A DNA stretch of 64,000 bases from a bacterium (GTDB lineage: Bacteria; Bacillota; Bacilli; Lactobacillales; Streptococcaceae), in the NCBI GenBank assembly GCA_905221195.1, contig CAJNCF010000006.1:60687-124686 (forward strand), given 5' to 3'. Below the pieces are notes generated by a model that saw only the letters and a list, made by a program, of their open reading frames with translations, ran no database searches and was not told the DNA's origin. Positions 8,121 to 16,541 of the stretch are shown here, piece after piece (position 1 is the first letter of the stretch; every line of letters begins with the position of its first letter). A program made the position numbers and the translations under genes.

Positions 8121-8819
8121 ATGGTAACAAAACAACAATCCTCAATCTTTGTCACTTTACAGAGCATCCAGCAGAGTTTGGTTGCTCCAAAAGGGCAGTA
8201 TAACAGTTTTGGGAAGTATAGCTATCGGAGCGCTGAGGACATCTTAGAAGCGCTGAAGCCAATCTTGCAGGAACACGATGCAGTATTGATTTTACAAGAT
8301 GGAATTGTACAAATCGGTGATAGGTACTATGTTGAAGCAACTGCGACTTTGTATGCAGTTGGTGAAACTATTGGGACTACAGCATATGCTAGAGAAGATG
8401 ATAGCAAAAAAGGGATGGATGGTAGTCAGGTTACAGGGGCGGCTTCAAGTTATGCACGTAAATACGCGCTAAACGGACTTTTTATGATTGATGACAACAA
8501 GGATCCTGATACGGATGAATATCACAATCAGAATAACCAGGGATCAAGCAAGCAGCAAAAACCGGCTGGCCAGAAAGAACAATCAACTAAAACTCCTTCA
8601 AAAAGTAACGGGGCCAAAACCATTACGGGAGCACAGGCAAAGTCACTCCGAACAGAAATCAAAAATATAGCGGAGGCGACCGGAAGCCCAGTTGTTGCGA
8701 TTGGCACATGGTTTGTCGGTAAGATGGGTGTTGAGAAAATTGAACAGATTCCAGCTGACCGTTTGAAAGAAGCTGAGCAGATTATCGCAGATGCGAAGAA
8801 AGCGAAAGGTATTGAATAA
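8121..8819 (+). CDS. ERF family single-strand annealing protein
   Basis: 232 residues. The N-terminal 130 hold the ERF signature: YRSAEDILEALKPILQEH, YYVEATATLY, then DGSQVTGAASSYARKYALNGLF, followed by DDNKDPDT. A low-complexity linker rich in Q, K, S leads to a small C-terminal helical domain. ERF proteins anneal single strands during phage recombination and genome circularisation. It works with the SSB encoded 400 bp downstream. Confidence 0.93.
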   Translation: MVTKQQSSIFVTLQSIQQSLVAPKGQYNSFGKYSYRSAEDILEALKPILQEHDAVLILQDGIVQIGDRYYVEATATLYAVGETIGTTAYAREDDSKKGMDGSQVTGAASSYARKYALNGLFMIDDNKDPDTDEYHNQNNQGSSKQQKPAGQKEQSTKTPSKSNGAKTITGAQAKSLRTEIKNIAEATGSPVVAIGTWFVGKMGVEKIEQIPADRLKEAEQIIADAKKAKGIE

Positions 8820-9185
8820 GTGATTAATCTAGAAGAATTCAAGAAAATGCGAAACGAAAGTACCATACCTGAAAAAATAAAACAAGTTGAAGAAATAATC
8901 GATTTTTATTTAAAAAAACTTGCTCATACACCAGAGAGGGATTCAGACGGTATATTTAATTTAAGGAAATTTTATTTGCCTGAATTAGAAACATCTCATA
9001 GTGTAAAAGCTGGTAGATTGACAGAACTTGGGAGAAAAATGTGTGCTATTGATCCTGAGTTGCGTAGTATTGTACGAAAAAATATTGTCTCAATGTACTC
9101 TTCGTCTGGATATGAAATTACTTGGGAAAAAGAAGATGTTGGATTTGAAAAAAGAGCATTTGTAATTCGTATAAAAAACATCTAA
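8820..9185 (+). CDS. Phage protein of unknown function
   Basis: 121 residues starting at GTG 8820, directly after the ERF stop codon. Helical, charged N-terminus, no motif recognised. Base composition is more AT-rich than the neighbouring recombination genes, which may mean separate acquisition. Confidence 0.6.
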   Translation: MINLEEFKKMRNESTIPEKIKQVEEIIDFYLKKLAHTPERDSDGIFNLRKFYLPELETSHSVKAGRLTELGRKMCAIDPELRSIVRKNIVSMYSSSGYEITWEKEDVGFEKRAFVIRIKNI

Positions 9186-9200
9186 AGGAGACTGAAATTA

Positions 9201-9593
9201 ATGATCAATAATGTTGTACTCGTAGGGCGTATGACACGTGACGCTGAGTTGCGTTATACCCCATCAAATGTAGCAGTTGCGACTTTTACTCTTGCAGTAA
9301 ACCGTACATTTAAGAGTCAAAATGGCGAACGTGAGGCTGATTTTATCAATGTCGTTATGTGGCGCCAACAGGCTGAGAACCTTGCTAACTGGGCTAAAAA
9401 AGGCTCGCTTATCGGGGTGACAGGTCGTATCCAGACTCGTAGTTACGATAACCAGCAAGAACAACGTGTCTACGTGACAGAGGTCGTGGCTGAGAATTTC
9501 CAAATGTTGGAAAGCCGCAATCAACAAAGTTCGAATGATACATTCGGGAATGACAACCCGATGGATATTCAAGACGATGATTTGCCGTTCTAA
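9201..9593 (+). CDS. ssb: Phage single-stranded DNA-binding protein
   Basis: 130 residues with the complete OB fold ([20 protein letters not shown] start; [29 protein letters not shown]) and the acidic tip DDDLPF that recruits partner proteins. Coats single strands during phage replication and ERF-mediated annealing. It is close in length and layout to host SsbB (131 residues), the gene this prophage interrupts. Confidence 0.96.
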   Translation: MINNVVLVGRMTRDAELRYTPSNVAVATFTLAVNRTFKSQNGEREADFINVVMWRQQAENLANWAKKGSLIGVTGRIQTRSYDNQQEQRVYVTEVVAENFQMLESRNQQSSNDTFGNDNPMDIQDDDLPF

Positions 9594-9605
9594 GGAGTAA
9601 CTAAA

Positions 9606-10433
9606 ATGGGAATGAAAGAATATGCTCTCAAATATCAAAAAGCGGGGTTTTCCGTAATTCCCGTAGTGCCTAACGGAAAGCAACCAGCGATCAAATTTGC
9701 TGATAAACCAGCTATGACTGCTCAGGAAATTGAAGACTACTGGAATCAGTATCCGGACAGCAACATTGCTGTTCGGACTGATAAATTCTTCGTTATCGAT
9801 GTGGACCTGCACGGAAAGGCTAATGGTTATGAGAGTCTGGCTAATTGGGAGCATCTTAACTTGATAACTCCAACACTGCAGGCTAAGACAGCCAGTGGCG
9901 GTAAACATATTTTTTATTTTAAACATCCTGATGTGTCCATGACCCAGATGATTAAATTTCTGCCTGGTGTGGATATCAAAGCGCATCCAAACAATTACGT
10001 AGTGGTAGCTCCGTCTAAAACTCCTAAAGGTGTCTATGCTTGGGACAAGAAAAAGTCCAAAGAGGGGGGCACGATGGTTACTGCTAGTCGAGCACTTGTC
10101 ATGGCCATTAAGAAGGAATACAACAAAAAGAACTCAGGTAGCGACCTGGATAATATCTACTATCAAATCAGTAAAGGTGCTGGTAAGCGAAACCGTACCA
10201 CAGAACTCTTTGAAATGGTTGTTCTGGGGTTTGGTGATGAAGGCAGTAGGAATGACACACTTGCAAAATTTGTCGGCGGACTCTTGAGTAGGTCAGTTGA
10301 TCCGAACTGTATCTTAACACTTGCAGAAACAGCCAATAATAATTCGGTAGAACCTCTTAGTCACAAAGAATTAAGTAGGACTGTCGAATCCATGATCAAG
10401 AAACACATGAGGGGGGGTGGCCATAATAGGTGA
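9606..10433 (+). CDS. Primase-polymerase (prim-pol) domain protein
   Basis: 275 residues of the bifunctional primase/polymerase N-terminal family (archaeo-eukaryotic primase type). Visible motifs: DVDLHG (metal-binding DxD, about 65-70), SGGKHIFYF (about 97-105), GVDIKAHPNNYVVVAPS (about 120-136). It should make primers at the phage origin. It overlaps the helicase gene by 17 bp, and the two act as a split version of the fused primase-helicases of other phages. Confidence 0.9.
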   Translation: MGMKEYALKYQKAGFSVIPVVPNGKQPAIKFADKPAMTAQEIEDYWNQYPDSNIAVRTDKFFVIDVDLHGKANGYESLANWEHLNLITPTLQAKTASGGKHIFYFKHPDVSMTQMIKFLPGVDIKAHPNNYVVVAPSKTPKGVYAWDKKKSKEGGTMVTASRALVMAIKKEYNKKNSGSDLDNIYYQISKGAGKRNRTTELFEMVVLGFGDEGSRNDTLAKFVGGLLSRSVDPNCILTLAETANNNSVEPLSHKELSRTVESMIKKHMRGGGHNR

Positions 10434-11817
10434 TGTCGTGAACATTTCAATCAAGCAGTTTTCACGCAGGAAGAAAAAAATATTGAATGAGGAAGGCGAA
10501 GAGATTGAAATTGAATCTATCGTGGCCGACAGTCCTAGAAATGTACTGCTTGCAATGAAGAGCGATAACAAGCTCAACGACTTTTTCAGGCACAATGAGT
10601 TTACTGGAGAACACGAAATTGTGGAGGATATCAAACTGGATGCTATCCAGTTGAGAAAGGGGCAGCTACCGTCTGCATTTGAATCCTATTTGAGTGTATA
10701 CTTGGAAAATCACTTCAAGACAGTTTTCAAGGCAGGAGCATTAAGAGACGGTATCGAAGCATTTTTTGCAGAAAAGACCTACAATCCTGTTAAGGAATAT
10801 ATGGAAAATGCTTATGAGTCATGGGATCATAAAGAACGACTTTCCCAGGTATTTCAAACTTGGTTGGGTGCAGAGGATAGCATCTTCGTTCAGAAAATAG
10901 CTGTTATGTTCTTTGTTGGTGCGGTTTCTAAGGTTTTTAATCCATGGGTTAAATTTGACTACACACTGGATCTTGTGGGTGGCCAAGGGGCCGGTAAGAC
11001 CACCTTCTTGCAAAAGATAGCAGTTGACTGGTACACGGATTCAGCTAAAGATTTTATGGATAAAGATAACTATGAGATTATGCTGAAATCACTGATCGTC
11101 AATGACGACGAGATGGTCGCTTCCAGAAAGACTACTTTTGATGAGTTAAAAGCTTTCGTGACTAAAACAGAACTTTCTTTCCGTAGATCCTACGGTCGAA
11201 GGGCTGAAAAATTCCCTAAAAACTTTGTGATTGCAAGGACCAGCAATAAAATTGAGTATCTGGGAGACAAGACTGGTGAACGGCGCTTTCTGCCTGTGCT
11301 TGTGGATGCAAGCCAGCAGTTTGTAAAACCTTTTGATATGACTGAGAATGATGTGCTCCAACTTTGGGGAGAAGCAGTGGCTATCTACAAAAAAGGATTT
11401 ATCCTTACCTTTGATGATGAGTTCGAAAATGAGCTTGCGGTCTATAAGGAGCGCTTCACTTATAAAGATGAGGCAGAATCACAGGTATACGACTATCTTG
11501 AAATGCTGGTTCCAGAAGAGTGGGAAGATTTCTCAGTCACTCAGCAGCATCAATATACCTGGTTCTATTTCAATGATGGCAGCTATCGCAATGAGTCTGG
11601 TCTGATATATGAAGGTGTAAAACTTCAATCGAGCGTATCTGCTAAACAGATTCTAAAAAATGTTTTCGATATTGATAGCGCGAGAGGTGAAAAGATTGCA
11701 AGGAAAATCAAGTTAATTATGGACAACAATCAGGATTGGGAATATAAAATTAAGAAGGTTAAAGGGAAAACAATACGTGCATATTTTAGAAAAAATATAC
11801 AAACAGAAGTGATGTAA
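10417..11817 (+). CDS. VirE/D5-like replication helicase
   Basis: About 466 residues. P-loop GGQGAGKTTF (about 188-197), the conserved NDDEMVASRK segment (about 228-237), then TGERRFLPV with the arginine finger. This is the virulence-associated E family, hexameric SF3-like helicases that unwind phage origins. GTG 10417 or GTG 10438 may be the start. The first origin iteron overlaps its last codons. Its core closely matches the satellite helicase at 56580 (DDEMVAS-K, TGERRFL). Confidence 0.92.
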   Translation: MAIIGDVVNISIKQFSRRKKKILNEEGEEIEIESIVADSPRNVLLAMKSDNKLNDFFRHNEFTGEHEIVEDIKLDAIQLRKGQLPSAFESYLSVYLENHFKTVFKAGALRDGIEAFFAEKTYNPVKEYMENAYESWDHKERLSQVFQTWLGAEDSIFVQKIAVMFFVGAVSKVFNPWVKFDYTLDLVGGQGAGKTTFLQKIAVDWYTDSAKDFMDKDNYEIMLKSLIVNDDEMVASRKTTFDELKAFVTKTELSFRRSYGRRAEKFPKNFVIARTSNKIEYLGDKTGERRFLPVLVDASQQFVKPFDMTENDVLQLWGEAVAIYKKGFILTFDDEFENELAVYKERFTYKDEAESQVYDYLEMLVPEEWEDFSVTQQHQYTWFYFNDGSYRNESGLIYEGVKLQSSVSAKQILKNVFDIDSARGEKIARKIKLIMDNNQDWEYKIKKVKGKTIRAYFRKNIQTEVM

Positions 11818-12135
11818 CCTCTGTAAAAGTGATGTAACCTTTTGGGTAAAAAATGGTCAAAAACCATGCTTCGGTTACATCAGGTTACATCATTGATGTA
11901 ACCGCAAGAAAAGCCAGTTATATCAATGGTTTGAGTGCTGTTTTTGATGAAATTTTAAAAAAAGTGATGTAACCCTCCTAAACCCTTGATAATACTGAGT
12001 TTTTGAGGTGTATATTAGTAAGGTTACATCATTTATATAAAATATTTAATAAGTAAAAATAGCAAGTGCTAGAAACGTTGATATAACAGCATTCTTGTTT
12101 TTTATAAAATATGTTTTTTGAAAAGTGATGTAACC
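11808..12135. repeat. Iteron array, probable phage replication origin
   Basis: The gap after the helicase has seven copies of the 10-mer TGATGTAACC or its complement: 11810-11819, 11830-11839, 11873-11882 (-), 11883-11892 (-), 11894-11903, 11965-11974, 12022-12031 (-), and an eighth at 12126-12135. The copy at 11965 is followed by CCTAAACCCTTG (11977-11988) and then AT-rich DNA. Repeats next to a helicase/primase pair, flanking AT-rich sequence, are the normal form of an initiator-dependent origin. No gene is seen in 11818-12196. Confidence 0.8.
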
Positions 12136-12196
12136 TGTAACCGTATGAAAAATATTCATGAAACAAACATATTTTTTAATAAATTAAGGAGAAGAA

Positions 12197-12349
12197 ATGT
12201 CATACATAGTAACATTATTTTTTGACAACATGGTAGATGAAACCCACTTTTTTAAGAAAGAAGGTGATGCTGCCAAATGCAAGGCTCAGCTCGAGAGCAA
12301 GTATCGAGGTGATCGAATGTATAAAGTAAAGATTGAGGAGGTGGAGTAA
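12197..12349 (+). CDS. Small phage protein, 50 residues
   Basis: ATG 12197 after AAGGAG; stop overlaps the next ATG (TAATG at 12347-12351). Sequence MSYIVTLFFDNMVDETHFF...; unknown function, tightly coupled to the gene that follows. Confidence 0.6.
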   Translation: MSYIVTLFFDNMVDETHFFKKEGDAAKCKAQLESKYRGDRMYKVKIEEVE

Positions 12350-12687
12350 TGAGTTATGATTTGGAAATCTTAGCGAAAATAGAGAGCGGAGATTATATTT
12401 GTATCGCTGAACCTAAATATAGTTCTCCGACCTACAATCTTGGAAAAATGTTAAGGGTGGCTATGGATTGGGATTTCGACCAAGGCGCTATATACAATAT
12501 TGCTGATATTGTAGATAACATTCAACGCGGTATATCTGAACTAAAACGGTCCCCTGGAAAGTATGTACAGTATGAACCTGCAAACAGATGGGGAACAGTT
12601 AGCGATGCGCTAGAAGTTTTGAAGTCGTTGAAAGAGTGTATTTTAGAACAAGATATTGATACGAAATATTTATATGTGAGGTGGTAA
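12349..12687 (+). CDS. Phage protein of unknown function
   Basis: 112 residues, starts MSYDLEILAKIESGDYICIAEP and ends KYLYVRW. No motif identified. It is in the string of small overlapping genes between origin and late regulator that in streptococcal phages varies from isolate to isolate. Confidence 0.65.
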   Translation: MSYDLEILAKIESGDYICIAEPKYSSPTYNLGKMLRVAMDWDFDQGAIYNIADIVDNIQRGISELKRSPGKYVQYEPANRWGTVSDALEVLKSLKECILEQDIDTKYLYVRW

Positions 12688-12688
12688 T

Positions 12689-12838
12689 ATGAAACGACCA
12701 AACAGATACCCTTACACACGAAGTCAATGGGCTGAAGAAACCGTTAATCACTATACATATAAAAGTGATATTTGCTATACAAATCACATTTTAGAAAATA
12801 GACTTACTGGAGAAATAAAGATCAAGGAGGGGGAGTGA
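12689..12838 (+). CDS. Small phage protein, 49 residues
   Basis: ATG 12689 with GAGGTGG just upstream; stop overlaps the next start (12838). Begins MKRPNRYPYTRSQWAEET, unusually rich in Tyr, Arg and Thr. Its start resembles that of the gene at 13828 (MKPQRYPF). Unknown function. Confidence 0.6.
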   Translation: MKRPNRYPYTRSQWAEETVNHYTYKSDICYTNHILENRLTGEIKIKEGE

Positions 12839-13215
12839 TGGCTAAAATCATGGTACCTGAACATGTCGGGGAATACATAGATGAAGCTAAAAATAGGAAG
12901 TTGTGCTTGGACGACGCTATAGAATTATTGAAGCAAGGGACAGCGAGTCCAAAAACCGGGGAATGGCTCTTTAAGTATAAAAATATGGGTGCTTTCGCCC
13001 GAGCGTGGTTAGATGGATTTCAGCTACCAGGCGAAATACAATTGCCTGAAGGAGAGACAGAACTGGAGTACTACGAACGAATACTTAAAATGCTACCACT
13101 ATATCCTAACCCTCTTTTGACACATGCTATGGCTTATGTTAGTACCAAAATTGACCGATTGAAAGAAGCTGAGAAACGAAAAAATGAGCTGGATATTGTT
13201 TTGGAGGTGGAGTGA
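12838..13215 (+). CDS. DUF1642-like phage protein
   Basis: 125 residues from ATG 12838 (a GTG lies one codon earlier). Resembles the DUF1642 proteins common in streptococcal and lactococcal phages: short, acidic, with a WLDGF-type segment in the middle (ARAWLDGFQLPGEI). Role unknown. Ribosome site GGAGGGGGAG. Confidence 0.6.
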   Translation: MAKIMVPEHVGEYIDEAKNRKLCLDDAIELLKQGTASPKTGEWLFKYKNMGAFARAWLDGFQLPGEIQLPEGETELEYYERILKMLPLYPNPLLTHAMAYVSTKIDRLKEAEKRKNELDIVLEVE

Positions 13216-13568
13216 TGGAATTTTTACTAACAAGCACAAGCGGGTGGGTTGAAAATCAAATCCCTAACGCCGTGATTAAAAAATACACAAAAATACAAGT
13301 TAGATGCTGTTCGACATTTGAAGAATTTGATGAGCGATTTTCTAGGATAGAGGGTGATTGGCTTTCTGAAGGAGTAAATCATAAAGCGTCTAAAGGTCGA
13401 ATACAAAGAGAATTCCCGAACGGCGCAGAGGGGTATTTTATCGAAATCAATTCGATAGAGGAGTTGCTAGAATTTCAGAAAAAAGTTGGAAACGAGCTAA
13501 TAATTACTTCTGCTATTGATAATGAATCAATTCCAGCTATTGAAATTTACAATAATTACAGGGAGTGA
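13215..13568 (+). CDS. Phage protein of unknown function
   Basis: 117 residues from ATG 13215 (GTG 13212 possible). Pattern TFEEFDERFSRIEGDWLSEG ... FIEINSIEELLEF suggests an alpha/beta fold. No family recognised. Overlaps its upstream neighbour. Confidence 0.6.
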   Translation: MEFLLTSTSGWVENQIPNAVIKKYTKIQVRCCSTFEEFDERFSRIEGDWLSEGVNHKASKGRIQREFPNGAEGYFIEINSIEELLEFQKKVGNELIITSAIDNESIPAIEIYNNYRE

Positions 13569-13570
13569 AC

Positions 13571-13831
13571 ATGAAACGATTCATAGCTATTTGGATTCTG
13601 CTATCTGCTGGATTAAATATTTGGCAGAGTATCCACATTAAAAAACTAGAAACAAAGCGCCCGATTGTCGTCTATAAAGCTGATAATCAAGGTGCAGAAA
13701 TTAAAGGCAGAGTCTTACAAAAGGAGAAAATTGACGACATGTACACTATCACAGTACAAAATTATGGAGTGTTCGTAGTTACTAAAACAAACTATGAATC
13801 TCTAAAAATAGGAGATGAGGTACTACTATGA
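13571..13831 (+). CDS. DUF1372 membrane-anchored phage protein
   Basis: 86 residues: a hydrophobic N-terminus (FIAIWILLSAGLNIW, about 4-18) acting as signal anchor, then RPIVVYKADNQGAEIKGRV and a small beta domain ending VTKTNYESLKIGDEVLL. This matches the DUF1372 family of streptococcal phages. It probably displays its domain outside the cell membrane; function not known. Confidence 0.78.
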   Translation: MKRFIAIWILLSAGLNIWQSIHIKKLETKRPIVVYKADNQGAEIKGRVLQKEKIDDMYTITVQNYGVFVVTKTNYESLKIGDEVLL

Positions 13832-14217
13832 TGAAGCCACAAAGATATCCTTTTGCAGGAGCAAAAAAAGAAGATGAAATCAAGAAAATTGCAGGCATGT
13901 TTAAAAAGGTGAATTTGCCAGATTTTAAATTGAGTGGAGGCTGGGAATATGATCGTTTAATGTCTTGGACACGAGTATATGTAGAGATAGCAGGTTTTGG
14001 CAAGGTTTTCCATTCAAAGCTTATCCTACAAAGTGTAGATTTTGATAAGGACACTATGACACACTTTAAAGTAAAGGTGATTGAAGAAATCTTGAAAATG
14101 ACGGTATATGAATTTAAGGAAAAAGGAAGTTATGCTTGGGCGAACACGTTCGGAGACCTACTCACTAGCATTACAGACGCAGGTTGCGCACGACTACCTA
14201 TTGGAGGTTTTAAGTAA
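13828..14217 (+). CDS. Phage protein of unknown function
   Basis: 129 residues, start overlaps the previous stop. Begins MMKPQRYPFAGAKKEDEIKKIAGMFKKV and ends with SITDAGCARLPIGGFK. Not assigned to a family. Ends on the next gene's ATG (TAATG). Confidence 0.6.
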   Translation: MMKPQRYPFAGAKKEDEIKKIAGMFKKVNLPDFKLSGGWEYDRLMSWTRVYVEIAGFGKVFHSKLILQSVDFDKDTMTHFKVKVIEEILKMTVYEFKEKGSYAWANTFGDLLTSITDAGCARLPIGGFK

Positions 14218-14582
14218 TGATGATCAGAATGAGAGCATACGACAGAGAAGAAAAACGTTTTTTGGATTTTGAAGACGTTAAAAAACATTTGACTTTTGCA
14301 GACTTGAAAAATCCCCGCTACCTTTTTGCCCGCTCTACAGGTTGCTATGACAAAAATGGGGAAGAGATTTTTGAAGGCGATATTATCAAGATTTTTGACT
14401 TCAAGGGGAGCGTAAATTTTGGTAAGTATGAATTTGAGCATACGAGCTACGGGGCATACCAAGAATTTGAAGGCATTGGCTTTTACTTAACATTTTTTGA
14501 GGAAAAAGATAAAGACGGCAATTATAAAAAAGCTGTTTTGACGCAAGATATGGTAAATGTTGGAGAGTTGGTACAGGTATAA
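14217..14582 (+). CDS. YopX family phage protein
   Basis: 121 residues with the YopX pattern: RMRAYDREEKRFLD at the start, STGCYDKNGEEIFEGDII in the middle (about 40-57), and VNVGELVQV at the end. Common in prophages of Firmicutes; molecular role unknown. Last gene of the overlapping early series before the prohibitin-like gene. Confidence 0.85.
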   Translation: MMIRMRAYDREEKRFLDFEDVKKHLTFADLKNPRYLFARSTGCYDKNGEEIFEGDIIKIFDFKGSVNFGKYEFEHTSYGAYQEFEGIGFYLTFFEEKDKDGNYKKAVLTQDMVNVGELVQV

Positions 14583-14630
14583 TAACACTAGTTTTTGATA
14601 GGAAAATAATTTAAAAAAGGAGTAAAAACA

Positions 14631-15494
14631 ATGTTTACACAATACAATTACGAAACAGGAAAAACGAAACTTACAAAACTTGCTAAAGGCGGCATCATTA
14701 CAGTTGCAGCTGTTGCTTCACTTGGTATTTTTCGTCTCACAGCCGTGAAGCGTATCCCAGCTAATACAGTTGGAGTTAAGGTTAGCGCAATTGGTGGTGT
14801 ACAAGAAAATACCCTGCAAACAGGATATCATCTAAAAATGCCATTTATTGACAAAGTCTACACCTTATCGACATCTGTTCAAACAAAAACAATGGAGAAA
14901 ATCACGACTCAGACAAAAGATGGGCAATGGCTGAATACTAACATTGATGTAAAGTATCGAGTAAATAAAGAGAAAGCTATGACAGTTTTCTCAAATTATA
15001 CGACTTTAGAAAATGTAAATGATAGTGTAGTATCTCCAGCTGTTCAGCGTGCTATTGAATCTGTAACAGGTAATTACGACATTTACGATATTCTCGGTAA
15101 TAAGCGTACAGAAGTTTATGAAATGATCGACAAAGCTCTTAAGGAGAAATTTGAGTCTTACGATTTGGAGTTTGTATCCTTTACCATCACAGACCAAGAT
15201 GCAGGAGATGAGATTGAAGCAGCAATCAAAAATGAATCTGTAAAACAAAAGGAAATTGATACAGCTAAACAGGAACAGGAGAAGGCTAAGGTTGAAGCTG
15301 ATACCAAGAAAGTGCAAGCTCAAGCTGAAGCGGATGCTGGCATCATCAAAGCAGAAGGTGAAGCCAAGGCTAACAAAGCTAAGTCAGACTCAATCACAGA
15401 CAATCTTATCCGGATGAAAGAAGCAGAAGCCAGAGATAAGCATGGCTGGGTCACTGTTAACGGTGCAGGTAGCGTGATCACGAATAAAGAATAA
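14631..15494 (+). CDS. SPFH/prohibitin-like membrane protein
   Basis: 287 residues. Membrane segment about 22-38, SPFH domain about 38-200 (ANTVGVKVSAIGGV, ITTQTKDGQWLNTNIDVKYRV), then a long alanine/lysine/glutamine coiled coil (about 205-265), as in prohibitins and flotillins. Such proteins form large rings on the membrane. In streptococcal phages homologues occur at this position; their use to the phage is unknown. It has its own ribosome site (AAAAGGAG) and sits 48 bp after YopX. Confidence 0.9.
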   Translation: MFTQYNYETGKTKLTKLAKGGIITVAAVASLGIFRLTAVKRIPANTVGVKVSAIGGVQENTLQTGYHLKMPFIDKVYTLSTSVQTKTMEKITTQTKDGQWLNTNIDVKYRVNKEKAMTVFSNYTTLENVNDSVVSPAVQRAIESVTGNYDIYDILGNKRTEVYEMIDKALKEKFESYDLEFVSFTITDQDAGDEIEAAIKNESVKQKEIDTAKQEQEKAKVEADTKKVQAQAEADAGIIKAEGEAKANKAKSDSITDNLIRMKEAEARDKHGWVTVNGAGSVITNKE

Positions 15495-15568
15495 AATAAA
15501 AAAGCCAAGGCACTCTCTGCCTCAGCTATAATCTCAATAATATTATTATATCACAAAGGAGATAGAGA

Positions 15569-15976
15569 GTGAACAAGGCTAAAGAGCTATTGAAAGAATT
15601 ACAAGACCTTGACATGGACATCCAAAGCCGTATAGATGAAATCAATGAGCTTGAGGCAGGTTTGCTCTCAAGTCCTAAGTGGTCAGATGTCAAAGTCCGA
15701 GGTGGACAGACTAGAAAAGTTGATGATGTTTATACTCAGTTGGTAGTGATGAAAGAGGCTATAGAACAGGATGCAAAAGAGGTTATTAACAGAAAAATTG
15801 AATTAGGTAGAATGATCAATAAGTTAACGAATCCGAAACATCGGACAATTTTGAGAATGACATATATTACTAAAACGTATATCGAGGATATTTGTGATAA
15901 GTTATCAATCAGCAAGAGCTCGTATTACAGCATGCGTAAGGTCGCTATTGAAGAGCTGGAGGTAATTTTGGAATAA
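15569..15976 (+). CDS. DUF1492 / ArpU-like late regulator
   Basis: 135 residues from GTG 15569 (site AAAGGAGAT). N-terminal coiled coil and a C-terminal sigma-region-4-like helix-turn-helix (RTILRMTYITKTYIEDICDKLSISKSSYYSMRKVAIEEL, about 90-128). Members of this family stand just before the packaging genes and are thought to activate late transcription. Direct repeats and a promoter follow within 100 bp, consistent with that. Confidence 0.85.
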   Translation: MNKAKELLKELQDLDMDIQSRIDEINELEAGLLSSPKWSDVKVRGGQTRKVDDVYTQLVVMKEAIEQDAKEVINRKIELGRMINKLTNPKHRTILRMTYITKTYIEDICDKLSISKSSYYSMRKVAIEELEVILE

Positions 15977-15985
15977 TTTGGAATT

Positions 15986-16069
15986 TCTTGAGTTATCTTG
16001 AGAATATCTTGAGAATTTGTGTTAATCAAAATAATCTTGATGTGCACTGTAACGATAATCTGTTAGAAT
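15986..16069 (+). promoter_or_regulatory. Probable late promoter with regulator-site repeats
   Basis: Three copies of TCTTGAG at 15986-15992, 15996-16002 and 16007-16013 (10-11 bp apart, the same helix face), a variant TCTTGAT at 16035-16041, and then an extended -10, TGTTAGAAT, at 16061-16069 with no clear -35 at standard spacing. A promoter lacking a -35 but with phased upstream repeats looks activator-dependent; the preceding gene is the obvious activator. Nothing but non-coding structure follows until terS. Confidence 0.6.
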
Positions 16070-16095
16070 GGTAGTGTCAAGAATTGAAAAGAAAG

Positions 16096-16172
16096 GTCTC
16101 AGAATTTGGTAGATGGTTACCTGAAATCAGGGTGTCGTAAAGGGCATTGAGGGTTCATCCCTTCCTCTATTT
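16096..16172 (+). ncRNA. tRNA-like element A (T-arm-like end)
   Basis: Contains TTTGGTAGATGGTTACC (D-arm-like), CCTG-AAAT-CAGG (a short-looped hairpin where an anticodon arm would lie) and GAGGGTTCATCCCTT (T-arm-like). No convincing 7-bp acceptor stem. First of several tRNA-like folds in the 15977-17447 non-coding stretch. Confidence 0.3.
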
Positions 16173-16229
16173 CGTTCATTGATGTCTCCTTTATAACTTT
16201 TATAATATTTTTGAGGTTTCGGCCTCTTA

Positions 16230-16329
16230 GACAGTAAGGACAGGTTAGCAGGTTGTTTGGGTCTCCTTGAAACTTTTACCAAACGTGCGTTTTACTGCTA
16301 GACCAGTTGGTTCGATTCCAGCTACTGTC
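16230..16329 (+). ncRNA. tRNA-like element B with closed acceptor stem
   Basis: Ends pair perfectly: GACAGTA (16230-16236) with TACTGTC (16323-16329). Directly inside the 3' arm is a 5-bp T-arm GTTGG-TTCGATT-CCAGC. Internal pairs TAGCAG/CTGCTA and GTTTGG/CCAAAC replace a normal anticodon arm with an 18-nt loop. At 100 nt it is not a standard tRNA. The acceptor plus T-arm half would be enough for tRNA-processing enzymes or EF-Tu to notice; this is inference. Confidence 0.45.
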
Positions 16330-16332
16330 ATT

Positions 16333-16390
16333 TGAGTAATTGTGTCCCAGAATGGGGTAGGCAGTAGGCTTAGCATTCACATATTACTCA
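16333..16390 (+). ncRNA. Short stem-closed element between B and C
   Basis: TGAGTAAT (16333-16340) pairs with ATTACTCA (16383-16390), eight bp, enclosing 42 nt with a GGGGTAGGCAGTAGG segment like a D-arm but no T-arm. It starts 3 nt after element B. Confidence 0.3.
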
Positions 16391-16395
16391 TTAAC

Positions 16396-16497
16396 TTACA
16401 AATGGTTGCGGAGCGACTGGACCTTGCATGGTTGCGTAGCTAATTATATTCCGGATAAGTTATAAGCTAGAGGGTTTGATTCCCTCAGAGGTTGTAA
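16396..16497 (+). ncRNA. tRNA-like element C
   Basis: TTACAA (16396-16401) pairs with TTGTAA (16492-16497). A perfect T-arm GAGGG-TTTGATT-CCCTC lies near the 3' end, and TAGCT/AGCTA encloses a 23-nt loop where the anticodon arm would be. Five unpaired bases separate T-arm and outer stem. Again tRNA-shaped but not a canonical tRNA. Confidence 0.4.
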
Positions 16498-16541
16498 AGA
16501 CTACAAAAAAATAAATCAGAAAATTTATTTCTAATTAACAC

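Noticed and set aside
9264..9986. 240-residue minus-strand ORF over ssb/prim-pol
   Set aside because: Antisense shadow of two well-supported plus-strand genes.
11808..12135. CRISPR-like repeats
   Set aside because: Short repeats in both orientations with uneven spacing; fit iterons, not a CRISPR array. No cas genes in the window.
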